Below, piece after piece: positions 1 to 8,806 of a stretch of 64,000 bases of DNA; position 1 is the stretch's first letter, and every line of letters begins with the position of its first letter. The stretch comes from Streptomyces aurantiogriseus (lineage in GTDB: Bacteria > Actinomycetota > Actinomycetes > Streptomycetales > Streptomycetaceae): positions 675,648 to 739,647 of the forward strand of contig NZ_BMSX01000001.1 of assembly GCF_014649375.1 (NCBI RefSeq), in the 5' to 3' direction. The notes beneath the pieces were generated by a model, which was not told the origin of the DNA, made no database searches, and saw only the letters and a list, made by a program, of their open reading frames with translations. Position numbers and translations under genes: made by a program.

Positions 1-1033
1 GGCCCACGGAACACCGACCGGCGTCCCCGTGCCGCAGCACATTCGTGGTCGTCTCCCGCACCACCCAGCCGAGCGCCGACTGCACCTCGGCGGGCAGCCC
101 GGCGGCCTCCCCGCGCACCTCGCACTCGATCCCGGCCGCCGTCAGCACCCCTTGCGCACCGGCGAGTTCGACCCCGAGGTCGGCCTCCCGATATCCCCGT
201 ACGACGTCCCGCACCTCGCGCTGCGACTCCTGCGCGATGCGCTGCACCTCGATCATCTGCTCCACGGCCTCCGGCCGGCCCCGCCGGGCCAGTTGCACGG
301 CCAGCTCGCTCTTCAGCGCGATCACCGCCAGGTTCCGTCCCATCACGTCGTGCAGATCCCGCCCGAACCGCAGCCGCTCCTCGGCGACGGCGAGCCGGGC
401 CTCGACCTCACGGGCCCGCTCCGCCTCCCACAACACCGCCAGGGTCCAGGCGCCGCAGCGCGAGGCGAGCAGGGAGAACGCCGTGCCGAAGGCCGTCACG
501 ACGCCGATCGCGAGGATGCGCACAGGGTCCGGGTCGGCCAGGCCGAACACGACCATGAGCAGCACGGTCAGCACGGCGGAGTGGCGCAGGAACACCCGGA
601 CGGGGACCATCAGCCCGTACAGCAGTCCGAAGGGCAGCAGGGCGGCGCCGATGGAGAGCCTGATCGTCACCGGGTCGGTGCCGTCCAGCGCGGCGAGCGC
701 CAGATCCAGCGCCAGCCCGAGGGCCAGCAGGACGGCCGCGCCGCGCAGGGCGCGGGGCGGGAGTTCGGCGCGGCCCAGGTAGTGGTCGAGCACGGGCCGG
801 GTGAGCCGGTTGGCCTCCGCGCACTGCAAGGTGCCCACCAGCAGCAGGAGGCCACCGACGATCACCGGCACAGGACGGCGGTCGAGGCCGCCCACCAGCG
901 GCATCGCGAGCCAGGCGAGGGAGAAGAACCAGGTCGTGGCGTACCAGGTGATCACGCTCTGCAGTTCGACCCGTTCGGCCTTGCTGCGGTCCCGCCAGTG
1001 GCGCCGCTGCCACCCCCGTATCCGGCCGAACAT
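1..1033 (-). CDS. Two-component sensor histidine kinase, DesK/NarL type (C-terminus cut by window edge)
   Basis: This is a membrane-bound HisKA_3 sensor kinase. The first 344 residues are visible and the ATPase domain runs off the left edge. Translation starts at the ATG at 1033 behind a GGAGGGG ribosome binding site. Several hydrophobic segments fill about residues 25-190. They are followed by the dimerisation/phosphoacceptor helix, which reads GRDLHDVMGRNLAVIALKSE with the phospho-accepting His at about 228. The N-box (RETTTNVLRH) lies just before the edge. It is followed on the same strand by no other gene in this window, so a partner LuxR-type response regulator is expected further left. 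The ABC exporter genes lie immediately upstream on the same strand, which suggests a sensor that controls or monitors that exporter. The signal is unknown. Confidence 0.93.
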   Translation of the reverse strand, partial: MFGRIRGWQRRHWRDRSKAERVELQSVITWYATTWFFSLAWLAMPLVGGLDRRPVPVIVGGLLLLVGTLQCAEANRLTRPVLDHYLGRAELPPRALRGAAVLLALGLALDLALAALDGTDPVTIRLSIGAALLPFGLLYGLMVPVRVFLRHSAVLTVLLMVVFGLADPDPVRILAIGVVTAFGTAFSLLASRCGAWTLAVLWEAERAREVEARLAVAEERLRFGRDLHDVMGRNLAVIALKSELAVQLARRGRPEAVEQMIEVQRIAQESQREVRDVVRGYREADLGVELAGAQGVLTAAGIECEVRGEAAGLPAEVQSALGWVVRETTTNVLRHGDAGRCSVG

Positions 1034-1065
1034 CGTTCCCCTCCCGTACCTTGCCCCCGGCGTGG

Positions 1066-1857
1066 TCAGCGCCGCGGTTCCCACCGGAACCACCGTCCCA
1101 CAGCAAACACCGCCAGCACGGTCCAGGCCAGCGCGGTGGCCAGGGAGCCCAGGGCCTCGTACGCCGACAGGTCGCCGGTCCAGCCGCTGCGGACCAGGGT
1201 GATGACCGGGCTCAGCGGCAGCAGTTCGCAGACGGAGGCGACCCGGTCGGGCAGCAGTTCCAGGGGGACGGTCACCCCGGAGGCCACCATCGAGACCAGG
1301 ACGAACGGCAGGGTGGTCACCTGAGCGCTCTCCACGGTCCGGGTCACGCTCGCCGTGACCGCCGCCAGCGCCGCGCACATCACCAGCCCCAACAGCACGC
1401 CCAGAACGGCGAGATGGGGCGCCTCGGGGGCCGGCACGTCGAGGAAGGCCGTACAGCCCACCGCCAGCACCAGGCACTGCACCAGCCCCATGGTGAACAC
1501 CGGCAGCGCGGATCCGGCGATGATCTCGGTGTCTCGCAGCTCACCGGTGCGCAGCCGCTTCAGCACGAGTTCCTCGCGTCGGGCGGTGTAGATGGCGGTG
1601 AGCGCCGCGTACACACCGAACAGCAGCGAGAACCCGATCGCGGCGGGCAGCAGCACGAGCCCGACGGTGAGCCCGGAGTCCTCGACGTCCATGTCGTCGA
1701 CCACCGGACGCAGGCTGAACGGCAGTGCGAGCGGCACCAGCACGGCCGAGATGACCGTGGCCTTGCTGCGCCCGAGCAGGGTGAGCTCGGCGCGGGCGAG
1801 CGCGGCCATCCGGCTCGCCGGGGTGGTGACCGAACCCTTGACCATGGCGCCGCTCAT
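1066..1857 (-). CDS. ABC-2 type transporter permease (DrrB-like)
   Basis: This 263-residue integral membrane protein is the permease half of an exporter. It has about six hydrophobic segments starting near residue 30 and the compact size of DrrB/NodJ-type ABC-2 permeases. The chosen start is the ATG at 1857, which overlaps the stop of the ATPase gene in an ATGA arrangement and implies translational coupling. A second in-frame ATG lies four codons later. The upstream ATPase and downstream sensor kinase are on the same strand and probably form one operon. The substrate cannot be told from sequence. Small hydrophobic antibiotics or lipids are typical for the family. Confidence 0.9.
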   Translation of the reverse strand: MSGAMVKGSVTTPASRMAALARAELTLLGRSKATVISAVLVPLALPFSLRPVVDDMDVEDSGLTVGLVLLPAAIGFSLLFGVYAALTAIYTARREELVLKRLRTGELRDTEIIAGSALPVFTMGLVQCLVLAVGCTAFLDVPAPEAPHLAVLGVLLGLVMCAALAAVTASVTRTVESAQVTTLPFVLVSMVASGVTVPLELLPDRVASVCELLPLSPVITLVRSGWTGDLSAYEALGSLATALAWTVLAVFAVGRWFRWEPRR

Positions 1858-2816
1858 GCCGCGACCTCCTGCTCCGAAGCCTGCTCCGACGCGTCCCGGG
1901 CGATCTGCAGGAACGCCTCCTCCAGCGAGGCCGACCGCACGTCCAGCGCCTTCAGTTCGACACCGGCCCGCTCGGCCCACACCAGCAGCCCGGTGGCCGC
2001 CCGCTGCAACTCCCGCGTCCGCAGCCGTACGAGGCGCCCTTCGACCTCGTGGTCGGACACTCCCAGCTCGCCCAGCGGCGGCAGATCACCCACGAAGTAC
2101 CCCTCGGGCAGCTGGAAGGAGATCCGGGACGGCTGCGCGGCGGTCACCTCGGCAGGCGTCCCGGCGGCAGCGATGCGCCCCTGGTGCAGGACGGCCAGCC
2201 GGTCGGCAAGGCCCTCCGCCTCCTCCAGGTAGTGCGTGGTCAGCAGCACGGTCGTCCCGGCGTCGCGCAGGGCCCGCACCAGGTCCCAGGTGTCGCGGCG
2301 GCCCTCGGCGTCCAGACCGGTCGTCGGCTCGTCGAGGAACAGCACCTCCGGCTTCCCGAGCAGCGCCAGCGCCAGATCCAGCCGCCGCCGCTCACCGCCG
2401 GACAGCTGCTTCACCCGCACGTCGGCCTTCCCGGCCAGTCCGACCAGCGCCAGCGCCTCCCCGACCGGTCGCGCCCCGCTCACACAGCCCGCCCACATCC
2501 GCGCGGTCTCCTTGACGGTCAGCTCGGAGGGAAAGCCACCCTCCTGCAACATCACGCCGGTGCGCGGCCGTACGACGGCCCGCTCGGTGTACGGGTCGTG
2601 GCCGAGGATCCGGATCCGACCACCGTCGGGCCGCTCGAGCCCCTCCAGCAGTTCCACCGTCGATGTCTTGCCGGCCCCGTTGGTGCCCAGCAGCGCGAAG
2701 ATCTCCCCACGGTCGACGTGGAAGGAGATCCCACGGACCGCTTGGAACCCGCCCCCGTACACACGCCGGAGGTCGGTGACCTCAATCACGTGTTCTTTCG
2801 TGTCCCTGGCTTCCAT
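1854..2816 (-). CDS. ABC transporter ATP-binding protein (DrrA-like)
   Basis: This is the ATPase of the exporter, about 320 residues. Visible motifs are Walker A GTNGAGKTST (about 44-53), signature LSGGERRRL (about 138-146), Walker B VLFLDEPTTGLD (about 158-169) and a switch His in LLTTHYLEEAE. The extra C-terminal domain of about 80 residues is typical of the DrrA/CcmA drug-export group. I chose the ATG at 2816, preceded by a GGAG. An ATG seven codons earlier (2837) is possible. The last codon overlaps the permease start. This is the first gene of the ABC-sensor kinase cluster. Confidence 0.92.
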   Translation of the reverse strand: MEARDTKEHVIEVTDLRRVYGGGFQAVRGISFHVDRGEIFALLGTNGAGKTSTVELLEGLERPDGGRIRILGHDPYTERAVVRPRTGVMLQEGGFPSELTVKETARMWAGCVSGARPVGEALALVGLAGKADVRVKQLSGGERRRLDLALALLGKPEVLFLDEPTTGLDAEGRRDTWDLVRALRDAGTTVLLTTHYLEEAEGLADRLAVLHQGRIAAAGTPAEVTAAQPSRISFQLPEGYFVGDLPPLGELGVSDHEVEGRLVRLRTRELQRAATGLLVWAERAGVELKALDVRSASLEEAFLQIARDASEQASEQEVAA

Positions 2817-2911
2817 GACTCCAGGGTCCCGGCGCACACAGGCCGGCAGCAGTGCGCACTGTCATCACTCCGTATGACAAATGTCAGACGGTCACGGCGG
2901 GAACACGAAAA

Positions 2912-2936
2912 GACCCCGGTCCAATGGACCGGGGTC
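2912..2936 (-). terminator. Rho-independent terminator after tRNA-Gly(GCC)
   Basis: An 11-bp perfect stem (GACCCCGGTCC / GGACCGGGGTC) with a 3-nt loop is followed on the minus strand by TTTTCG. It ends the lsr2 - tRNA-Gly - tRNA-Gly transcript. Confidence 0.85.
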
Positions 2937-2945
2937 TCATTCCCG

Positions 2946-3018
2946 AGCGGACGACGAGGCTCGAACTCGCGACCTCAACCTTGGCAAGGTTGCGCTCTAC
3001 CAACTGAGCTACGTCCGC
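2946..3018 (-). tRNA. tRNA-Gly (GCC)
   Basis: Full cloverleaf of 73 nt including a U discriminator: acceptor GCGGACG/CGTCCGC, a D-loop with GG, anticodon loop TTGCCAA and a normal TTCGAGC T-loop. No CCA is encoded. It lies downstream of the unusual tRNA-Gly(UCC), probably in the same transcript. Confidence 0.97.
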
Positions 3019-3098
3019 ATTGCCTCCGACCAGCTTTCACCGATCGGCGCGAGCACCAGCCTACCTGATCCACCAGCGTGGTCGGGACGGCGATGCAG

Positions 3099-3170
3099 AG
3101 CGGGTGACAGGAATCGCACACTGCGCCTTCCCCCTGGAAGGGGGATGTTCTACTACTGAACTACACCCGC
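3099..3170 (-). tRNA. tRNA-Gly (UCC) with non-canonical D- and T-loops
   Basis: The acceptor stem GCGGGTG/CACCCGC, the D stem GTTC/GAAC and the anticodon stem TCCCC/GGGGA with loop CTTCCAG are all perfect, so this is an intact gene with anticodon UCC and a U discriminator. The elbow is abnormal. The D-loop reads AGTAGTA, so G18 is replaced by A. The T-arm reads GCAGTGTGCGATTCCTGT, which lacks the TTC motif and leaves only a 4-bp T stem with an enlarged loop. It may be a dedicated or poorly EF-Tu-binding isoacceptor (see findings). It sits between lsr2 and tRNA-Gly(GCC). Confidence 0.85.
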
Positions 3171-3260
3171 ATGGCCTCCGTGAGCTGGGCTTTTCGGCCC
3201 CGCCCGGCGGCGTGCTCCAGACATTAGCCGACCATGAGGGGGGTAGCGCAAGTCGGTTGT

Positions 3261-3288
3261 CCCCAGGGCCCGCTGAGGGGCCCCGGGG
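3261..3288 (-). terminator. Possible terminator downstream of lsr2
   Basis: An imperfect GC hairpin (CCCCAGGGCCC / GGGCCCCGGGG) lies just after the lsr2 stop codon. No U-tract is visible, so lsr2 transcripts may read on into the tRNA-Gly genes. Confidence 0.4.
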
Positions 3289-3318
3289 TCGTCCCGGCGG
3301 ACCTGGGCGCGGAGGGGA

Positions 3319-3636
3319 TCACTGCGCCTCGGCGAACGCCTCGTAGACCTTCTTGGGGATCCGCCCGCGTGCGGGCACCTCCATCTTGTTCGCCTGGGCC
3401 CAGGCGCGGACCGCAGCAGGGTCGGGGGCGACCTCCGTCTGCTTGAACGCCTTGCCGGACCTCGACCGCTTGCGGCCGGCCTCCACGTACGGCGCGAGCG
3501 CCTTACGCAGTTTCTTGGCATTGGTTTCATTCAGGTCGATCTCGTACGACTTGCCGTCGAGTCCGAAGGCGATCGTTTCCGCCGCTTCCGAGCCGTCGAT
3601 GTCGTCAAAGAGAGTGACCACGACCTTCTGCGCCAC
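3319..3636 (-). CDS. lsr2: Lsr2, H-NS-like nucleoid-associated protein
   Basis: This 105-residue protein is a bridging nucleoid protein that silences AT-rich, often foreign, DNA in actinobacteria. The N-terminal dimerisation part starts MAQKVVVTLFDDIDG. The C-terminal DNA-binding domain contains the minor-groove RGR hook within PARGRIPKKV, preceded by the conserved AVRAWAQ helix. The length is normal for the family. Streptomyces usually has a second paralogue (LsrL) elsewhere. The gene is divergent from purS, and the 360-bp gap between them contains AT-rich patches, which could be self-binding sites. Confidence 0.96.
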   Translation of the reverse strand: MAQKVVVTLFDDIDGSEAAETIAFGLDGKSYEIDLNETNAKKLRKALAPYVEAGRKRSRSGKAFKQTEVAPDPAAVRAWAQANKMEVPARGRIPKKVYEAFAEAQ

Positions 3637-3998
3637 GAATATCGGTCCCTTCGTGCGACAGCTCTGCGATGACGTGCCAAGACGTCACGGAGTTGTCGAC
3701 TGTCCGCCTGTTATGGGGCAAAGTATCGGCTATTGCCATTTCATTTGTACAGTGCCCGGCAATGGAATGTGAAGCTGAACTAAATCTTCCCGCGTGTCCC
3801 AGCGCAATAGGCGAGCAGGGTCCATCGGGGATCTTTCGCTGAACTTTTCGTGAAGGGCCTGCTCCGCCACCCGATCCAGCCAGCGAAAGTGATGGCGCTC
3901 ACGTAGATTCCTACAACTCTACTCGCGTAGAAATTTTGTGCGGGTAGTCTGAAGACACCTGCAGGGACCTGCTCAGCACCACAACACCGGGAGTGCCA
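3637..3998. promoter_or_regulatory. Divergent lsr2/purS promoter region with AT-rich patches and a palindrome
   Basis: No gene is seen here. The segment 3700-3790 and the stretch around 3905-3945 are clearly more AT-rich than the surrounding coding DNA. A perfect inverted repeat TCTAC-TCGC-GTAGA lies at 3918-3931, about 70 bp upstream of the purS start, and is a candidate operator for the purSQL operon. The purS ribosome binding site is GGGAG at 3989-3993. Confidence 0.55.
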
Positions 3999-4262
3999 GT
4001 GGCACGCGTCGTAGTCGACGTCATGCTCAAGCCGGAGATCCTCGACCCCCAGGGCCAGGCGGTGCAGCGCGCGCTGCCGCGGCTGGGTTTCGAAGGCATC
4101 TCCGACGTACGTCAGGGAAAGCGATTCGAACTGGAAGTTGACGGTCCGGTCGACGAGGCCGCGCTCGCCCGCATCCACGATCTTGCGGAATCCTTCCTCG
4201 CCAACACCGTGATCGAGGACTTCACCGTCAAGGTGGAGGAAGTCGCGGAGGCCGCGAAGTGA
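3999..4262 (+). CDS. purS: Phosphoribosylformylglycinamidine synthase subunit PurS
   Basis: This 87-residue small subunit of the three-part FGAM synthase bridges PurQ and PurL so that ammonia can be passed between them. It begins [20 protein letters not shown] and shows the family's two-layer beta-alpha-beta pattern. I chose the GTG at 3999, five bases after GGGAG. A GTG two codons earlier overlaps the ribosome binding site. The stop overlaps the purQ start (GTGA), so the two genes are translationally coupled. Confidence 0.95.
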   Translation: MARVVVDVMLKPEILDPQGQAVQRALPRLGFEGISDVRQGKRFELEVDGPVDEAALARIHDLAESFLANTVIEDFTVKVEEVAEAAK

Positions 4263-4963
4263 CCGCTCGTATTGGCGTCGTCACTTTCCCGGGCAGCCTC
4301 GACGACCGGGACACCCAGCGCGCGATCCGCCTCGCGGGCGCAGAACCGGTCGCCCTCTGGCACAAGGACAAGGACCTCCACCAGGTCGACGCCGTGGTGC
4401 TGTGCGGTGGTTTCTCCTACGGCGACTATCTGCGGGCCGGTGCCATCGCCCGCTTCTCGCCGGTGATGGAACCCCTCATCGAGCAGGCGAAGGCCGGCCT
4501 TCCGGTCCTCGGCATCTGCAACGGCTTCCAGATCCTCACCGAGGCCCACCTCCTCCCGGGTGCGATGCTCGGCAACGACCATCTCCACTTCATCTGCAAG
4601 GACCAGAAGCTGCGGGTGGAGAACGCCGGCACCTTGTGGACCAGCGACTATGAGCAGGGTCAGGAGATCAGCATCCCGCTCAAGAACATGGACGGCCGCT
4701 ACGTCGCCGACCAGTACACGCTGGACAAGCTGGAAGCCGAGGGCCGGGTCGCCTTCCGGTACATCGCCCGCGGCGAAGCCGCTGATGGATACGGCAACCC
4801 CAACGGCAGCCTCCGCGACATCGCCGGCATCACCAACGAGGCCGGCAACGTCGTAGGCCTGATGCCGCACCCGGAGCACGCCGTGGAGCCGCTCATCGGC
4901 ACCGGCCGCACCGACGGCCTCCCCTTCTTCACCTCGATCCTCAAGAAGCTGGTCAACGCATGA
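4259..4963 (+). CDS. purQ: Phosphoribosylformylglycinamidine synthase subunit PurQ (glutaminase)
   Basis: This 234-residue class I glutamine amidotransferase releases ammonia for FGAR amidation, the fourth step of de novo purine synthesis. The nucleophile elbow is VLGICNGFQ (Cys at about 86) and the His/Glu of the triad are in MPHPEHAVE near the C-terminus. The start is a GTG overlapping the purS stop, and the stop overlaps the purL ATG (ATGA), giving a fully coupled purS-purQ-purL operon. Confidence 0.97.
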   Translation: MTARIGVVTFPGSLDDRDTQRAIRLAGAEPVALWHKDKDLHQVDAVVLCGGFSYGDYLRAGAIARFSPVMEPLIEQAKAGLPVLGICNGFQILTEAHLLPGAMLGNDHLHFICKDQKLRVENAGTLWTSDYEQGQEISIPLKNMDGRYVADQYTLDKLEAEGRVAFRYIARGEAADGYGNPNGSLRDIAGITNEAGNVVGLMPHPEHAVEPLIGTGRTDGLPFFTSILKKLVNA

Positions 4964-7218
4964 GCCGGACGCCTCTGGACACGGTCGAGCACGCGGCCGC
5001 GACCCCCGACGTCGAGCTGCCCTGGGCCGAACTCGGCCTGAAGAAGGACGAGTACGAGCGCGTGGTCGAGATCCTCGGCCGCCGGCCCACCGGTGCCGAG
5101 CTCGCCATGTACTCCGTCATGTGGTCCGAGCACTGCTCGTACAAGTCGTCGAAGGTGCACCTGCGCCAGTTCGGCGAGAAGGCCCCGCAGAGCGACGCGA
5201 TGCTCGTGGGCATCGGCGAGAACGCGGGCGTGGTGGACGTCGGCCAGGGTTACGCCGTGACCTTCAAGGTCGAGTCGCACAACCACCCCTCCTACGTCGA
5301 GCCCTACCAGGGCGCGGCCACGGGCGTCGGCGGCATCGTCCGCGACATCATCGCGATGGGCGCGCGCCCGGTCGCGGTCGTGGACCCGCTGCGCTTCGGC
5401 GCGGCCGACCACCCCGACACCAAGCGCGTCCTCCCGGGCGTCGTCGCCGGCATCGGCGGCTACGGCAACTGCCTCGGCCTGCCGAACATCGGCGGCGAGG
5501 TCGTCTTCGACGCCTGCTACCAGGGCAACCCGCTGGTCAACGCCGGTGCCATCGGCGTCATGCGGCACGAGGACATCCACCTCGCCAAGGCGTCCGGCGC
5601 GGGCAACAAGGTCATCCTGTACGGCGCCCGCACCGGCGGCGACGGCATCGGCGGCGCGTCGATCCTCGCCTCCGAGACCTTCGACGACGCGAAGCCCTCC
5701 AAGCGCCCGGCCGTCCAGGTCGGCGACCCCTTCCAGGAGAAGCTCCTCATCGAGTGCACCCTGGAGGCCTTCAAGGAGAAGCTGGTCGTCGGCATCCAGG
5801 ACCTCGGCGCGGCGGGCCTGTCCTGCGCGACGAGCGAGCTGGCGTCGAACGGCTCGGGCGGCATGCGCGTCACGCTCGACGACGTACCCCTGCGCGACTC
5901 GACCCTGTCTCCTGAGGAGATCCTCATGAGCGAGTCGCAGGAGCGCATGTGCGCGGTCGTCGAGCCCGGGAAGGTCGACCGCTTCCTCGAGATCTGCGAC
6001 AAGTGGGACGTCATCGCCACCGTCATCGGTGAGGTGACCGACGGCGACCGCCTGGAGATCTACTGGCACGGCGGCAAGATCGTCGACGTCGACCCGCGGA
6101 CCGTGGCGCACGAGGGCCCGGTCTACGAGCGCCCGTACGCCCGCCCGTCCTGGCAGGACACCCTCCAGGCGGACGACGCGAACAAGCTCCCGCGTCCCCA
6201 GAGCTCCGAGGAGCTGAAGGACCAGGTCCTGAAGCTGGTGGGCTCCCCCAACCAGGCCTCCAAGAAGTGGATCACGTCCCAGTACGACCACTTCGTGCAG
6301 GGCAACACGGTGCTGGCCCAGCCCGAGGACTCGGGCATGATCCGCATCGACGAGAAGACCGGCCTCGGCGTCGCCATCGCGACGGACGGCAACGGCCGGT
6401 ACGCCAAGCTGGACCCGTACGCGGGCGCGCAGCTGGCCCTCGCCGAGGCCTACCGGAACGTGGCGACGACCGGTGCCAAGCCGCTCGCCGTCTCCGACTG
6501 CCTGAACTTCGGCTCGCCCGAGGACCCGGCGGTGATGTGGCAGTTCGCGGAGGCGGTGCGCGGCCTGGCCGACGCCTGCCTGCAGCTCGGCACTCCGGTG
6601 ACCGGCGGCAACGTCTCGCTCTACAACCAGACGGGCGAGGCGGCCATCCACCCGACCCCGGTCGTCGCGGTCCTCGGCGTCATCGACGACGTGGCCCGGC
6701 GTACGCCGGTCGCCTTCCAGGAGGAGGGCCAGCTGCTGTACCTCCTCGGTGACACACGCGAGGAGTTCGGCGGCTCGGCGTGGTCCCAGGTGATCCACGA
6801 CCACCTCGGCGGCCTGCCCCCGAAGGTCGACCTGGAGCGCGAGCGCCTGCTGGCCGAGATCCTGATCTCCGCCTCCCGCGACGGCATGATCGACTCCGCG
6901 CACGACCTGTCCGACGGCGGTCTGATCCAGGCGGTCGTCGAGTCGGCCCTGCTCGGCGGCAAGGGCGCCCGCCTGGTCGTTCCGGACGGTCTGGACGCCT
7001 TCACCCTCCTCTTCTCCGAGTCGGCCGGCCGCGCTGTCGTCGCCGTCCCGCGCTCGGAGGAGGTCCGCTTCAACGACATGTGCGGTGCGCGCGACCTCCC
7101 GGCCACCCGCATCGGCGTCGTCGACGGCGAGACGGTGGAGCTCCAGGGCGAGTTCGAGCTGTCCCTGGAGGAGCTGCGCACGGCCCACGAGGAGACCATC
7201 CCGGCGCTGCTCGCGTAG
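4960..7218 (+). CDS. purL: Phosphoribosylformylglycinamidine synthase subunit PurL
   Basis: This is the 752-residue small-type PurL, the ATP-dependent synthetase subunit that works with PurS and PurQ. It has the AIRS-type duplicated fold. The first half contains [14 protein letters not shown] and the GVGGIVRDI loop. The second half contains [15 protein letters not shown] and the DLSDGGL motif. Its length matches Gram-positive and actinobacterial PurL rather than the 1300-residue fused enterobacterial enzyme. It is the last gene of the operon and is followed by a strong terminator. Confidence 0.97.
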   Translation: MSRTPLDTVEHAAATPDVELPWAELGLKKDEYERVVEILGRRPTGAELAMYSVMWSEHCSYKSSKVHLRQFGEKAPQSDAMLVGIGENAGVVDVGQGYAVTFKVESHNHPSYVEPYQGAATGVGGIVRDIIAMGARPVAVVDPLRFGAADHPDTKRVLPGVVAGIGGYGNCLGLPNIGGEVVFDACYQGNPLVNAGAIGVMRHEDIHLAKASGAGNKVILYGARTGGDGIGGASILASETFDDAKPSKRPAVQVGDPFQEKLLIECTLEAFKEKLVVGIQDLGAAGLSCATSELASNGSGGMRVTLDDVPLRDSTLSPEEILMSESQERMCAVVEPGKVDRFLEICDKWDVIATVIGEVTDGDRLEIYWHGGKIVDVDPRTVAHEGPVYERPYARPSWQDTLQADDANKLPRPQSSEELKDQVLKLVGSPNQASKKWITSQYDHFVQGNTVLAQPEDSGMIRIDEKTGLGVAIATDGNGRYAKLDPYAGAQLALAEAYRNVATTGAKPLAVSDCLNFGSPEDPAVMWQFAEAVRGLADACLQLGTPVTGGNVSLYNQTGEAAIHPTPVVAVLGVIDDVARRTPVAFQEEGQLLYLLGDTREEFGGSAWSQVIHDHLGGLPPKVDLERERLLAEILISASRDGMIDSAHDLSDGGLIQAVVESALLGGKGARLVVPDGLDAFTLLFSESAGRAVVAVPRSEEVRFNDMCGARDLPATRIGVVDGETVELQGEFELSLEELRTAHEETIPALLA

Positions 7219-7235
7219 TCGGCCGTAAAAACGAC

Positions 7236-7269
7236 GAAGGCCCCGCCCGTTCCGACGGGCGGGGCCTTC
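7236..7269 (+). terminator. Terminator of the purSQL operon
   Basis: A 15-bp perfect GC-rich stem (GAAGGCCCCGCCCGT and its complement) with a short loop starts 18 bases after the purL stop. Confidence 0.85.
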
Positions 7270-7355
7270 ACACGTGTCGAGGTCGTGTGGCGAGACGGAC
7301 GCCCTCGGCCGCGCTGTCAGAGGCGGCTGTTAACGTCGGCGGCATTCATCGGGGG

Positions 7356-7927
7356 ATGGGGGAGCCGGGTGCGCGGCCGACGGCACCTGCGCCTGGTACG
7401 CGCGCCTGGAGTCCCCCGCCTCCGAGCAGCTCTGGCTGCCCGACGAGGCGCTGGATGCCCCGGCCGACCCACACGTCTTCCGTGAGCGGTGCGCCCTGCG
7501 GCTGACCACCGACAGGGCCCGCACCCTCTTCGACACGGAATACGCCGGCACGGAGAACGTCGGCCCGGACGACGCACCCACCGACGACCCCTACGAGGCA
7601 TGGTGGGCCGACGTCCAGACCTTCTACGACCAGGACACCCCGAACGTCTACTTCGGCTCCACAGGCTCCACCAAGGCCGCCGACGCGCCCCTCTCCCCGG
7701 GCACCGCCGGCCGCCACGGGCACACCGGCCAGTGGTGGGCCACCTCCGTCTGCGCCGGCGAGCCCGCCGTCCACGTCCTGCGCCTGCACTACGGCTACAG
7801 CTCCCTCTCCCTGCGCGCAGCCCCGCACTTCGAACGGCTCTTCCGGGCCTATGTCACCGACGTCGCCGCCCGCCGCGGCTGCACGGACCTGGAATTCCCC
7901 TCCGGCTCCGCCTTCCGCGCGAACTAG
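7356..7927 (+). CDS. Conserved hypothetical protein, apparent frameshift after the first codons
   Basis: The reading frame from 7370 to the TAG at 7925 encodes about 185 residues with clear protein character (starting CAADGTCAWYARLE and ending LEFPSGSAFRAN) and strong third-position GC. It contains no ATG, GTG or TTG near its beginning, and the frame is closed by a TAA at 7331. An ATG at 7356 (atg ggg gag ccg) lies in another frame. One extra base near 7368 would join it to the long frame. Either one base is missing (sequencing error or a young pseudogene) or translation starts at a non-standard codon. I recognise no domain. Neighbours on the same strand are the purine operon and a mycothiol-dependent-enzyme family protein. 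Confidence 0.6.
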
Positions 7928-7936
7928 GCTCACGCC

Positions 7937-8734
7937 ATGGCCCCGACAAAGAAGCGCACCCGGACCTATGACCCGGCCAGGACCCGCACCGCGGTGCGGG
8001 CACAGTTCGGGAACGTACGGGAGGCGGTGGGCACCCTCACGCCGGAGCAGCTCGCGCTGCCGACCCGGCTCGGGGAGTGGACCGTGCGGGACCTCGTGGC
8101 GCACGTCGGGATGTCCCTCGGAGCCGTGATCCGGCTGGTCGACGAGCCCGCGCCGGCGAAGCAGGAGGCCACACCCGCCGACTGGCCCGGCGCGATCGGC
8201 GCCGACGCCCCGGCCATCGCCGACCACGCCCACGCGCTCGCCGAGAAGAACCCGGACCTCGTCGCCCACCTCACCGACCGCGAGCAATGCTTCACGGCCG
8301 CGCTCGCCGAACACCCCGGCACTCGCCTGCTCGCCACCAGCGCCGGCGCCCTGACTCTCGACGACTACCTGGTCACCCGTACCGTCGAACTCGTCGTCCA
8401 CACCGACGACCTCAACGCCGCCGTCCCCGGCCTGGACATCCCGTACGACCGCCAGGCCCTCGCCGCCGCCACCCGGCTTCTCGCCGACGCCCTCGCCGTC
8501 AAGGCACCCGGCGGCGCCACGGAGGTGCGCATCCCGCCGTACGCCGTCGTGCAGTGTGTCGAGGGGCCCCGGCACACCCGTGGCACCCCGCCCAACGTCG
8601 TCGAGACCGACCCGCTGACCTGGGTCCGGCTGGCGACCGGGCGGCTGGCCTGGAAGGACGCCGTCGAGGACGCGAAGGTGAGCGCGAGCGGGGAGCGGGC
8701 CGACCTCACGGCGCTGCTGCCGCTGCTGAGCTGA
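7937..8734 (+). CDS. Maleylpyruvate isomerase family protein (DinB-like with sterol-carrier-type C-terminus)
   Basis: This 265-residue protein has an N-terminal mycothiol-dependent maleylpyruvate-isomerase/DinB-like four-helix domain. The family pattern is visible in EWTVRDLVAHVGMSLGAVIR at about 45-65, with a possible metal-binding His in LVAHVG and another in LVVHTDDL. The C-terminal part (about 185-265) resembles the SCP2-like extension found in actinobacterial family members. The substrate is unknown. Family members handle mycothiol conjugates or ring-cleavage products. It begins 10 bases after the preceding gene, so both may be cotranscribed. Confidence 0.8.
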   Translation: MAPTKKRTRTYDPARTRTAVRAQFGNVREAVGTLTPEQLALPTRLGEWTVRDLVAHVGMSLGAVIRLVDEPAPAKQEATPADWPGAIGADAPAIADHAHALAEKNPDLVAHLTDREQCFTAALAEHPGTRLLATSAGALTLDDYLVTRTVELVVHTDDLNAAVPGLDIPYDRQALAAATRLLADALAVKAPGGATEVRIPPYAVVQCVEGPRHTRGTPPNVVETDPLTWVRLATGRLAWKDAVEDAKVSASGERADLTALLPLLS

Positions 8735-8806
8735 GCCGGGGCTGCTGGATGGAGCAGGGCCGGAATCGGGTGGAACCAACCACCCCACCCGCCCCGTCGA
8801 ATCGGC

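Noticed and set aside
29..1324. Plus-strand open frames over the sensor-kinase gene
   Set aside because: They lie opposite a histidine kinase with clear H-box and N-box motifs and have no protein-like composition.
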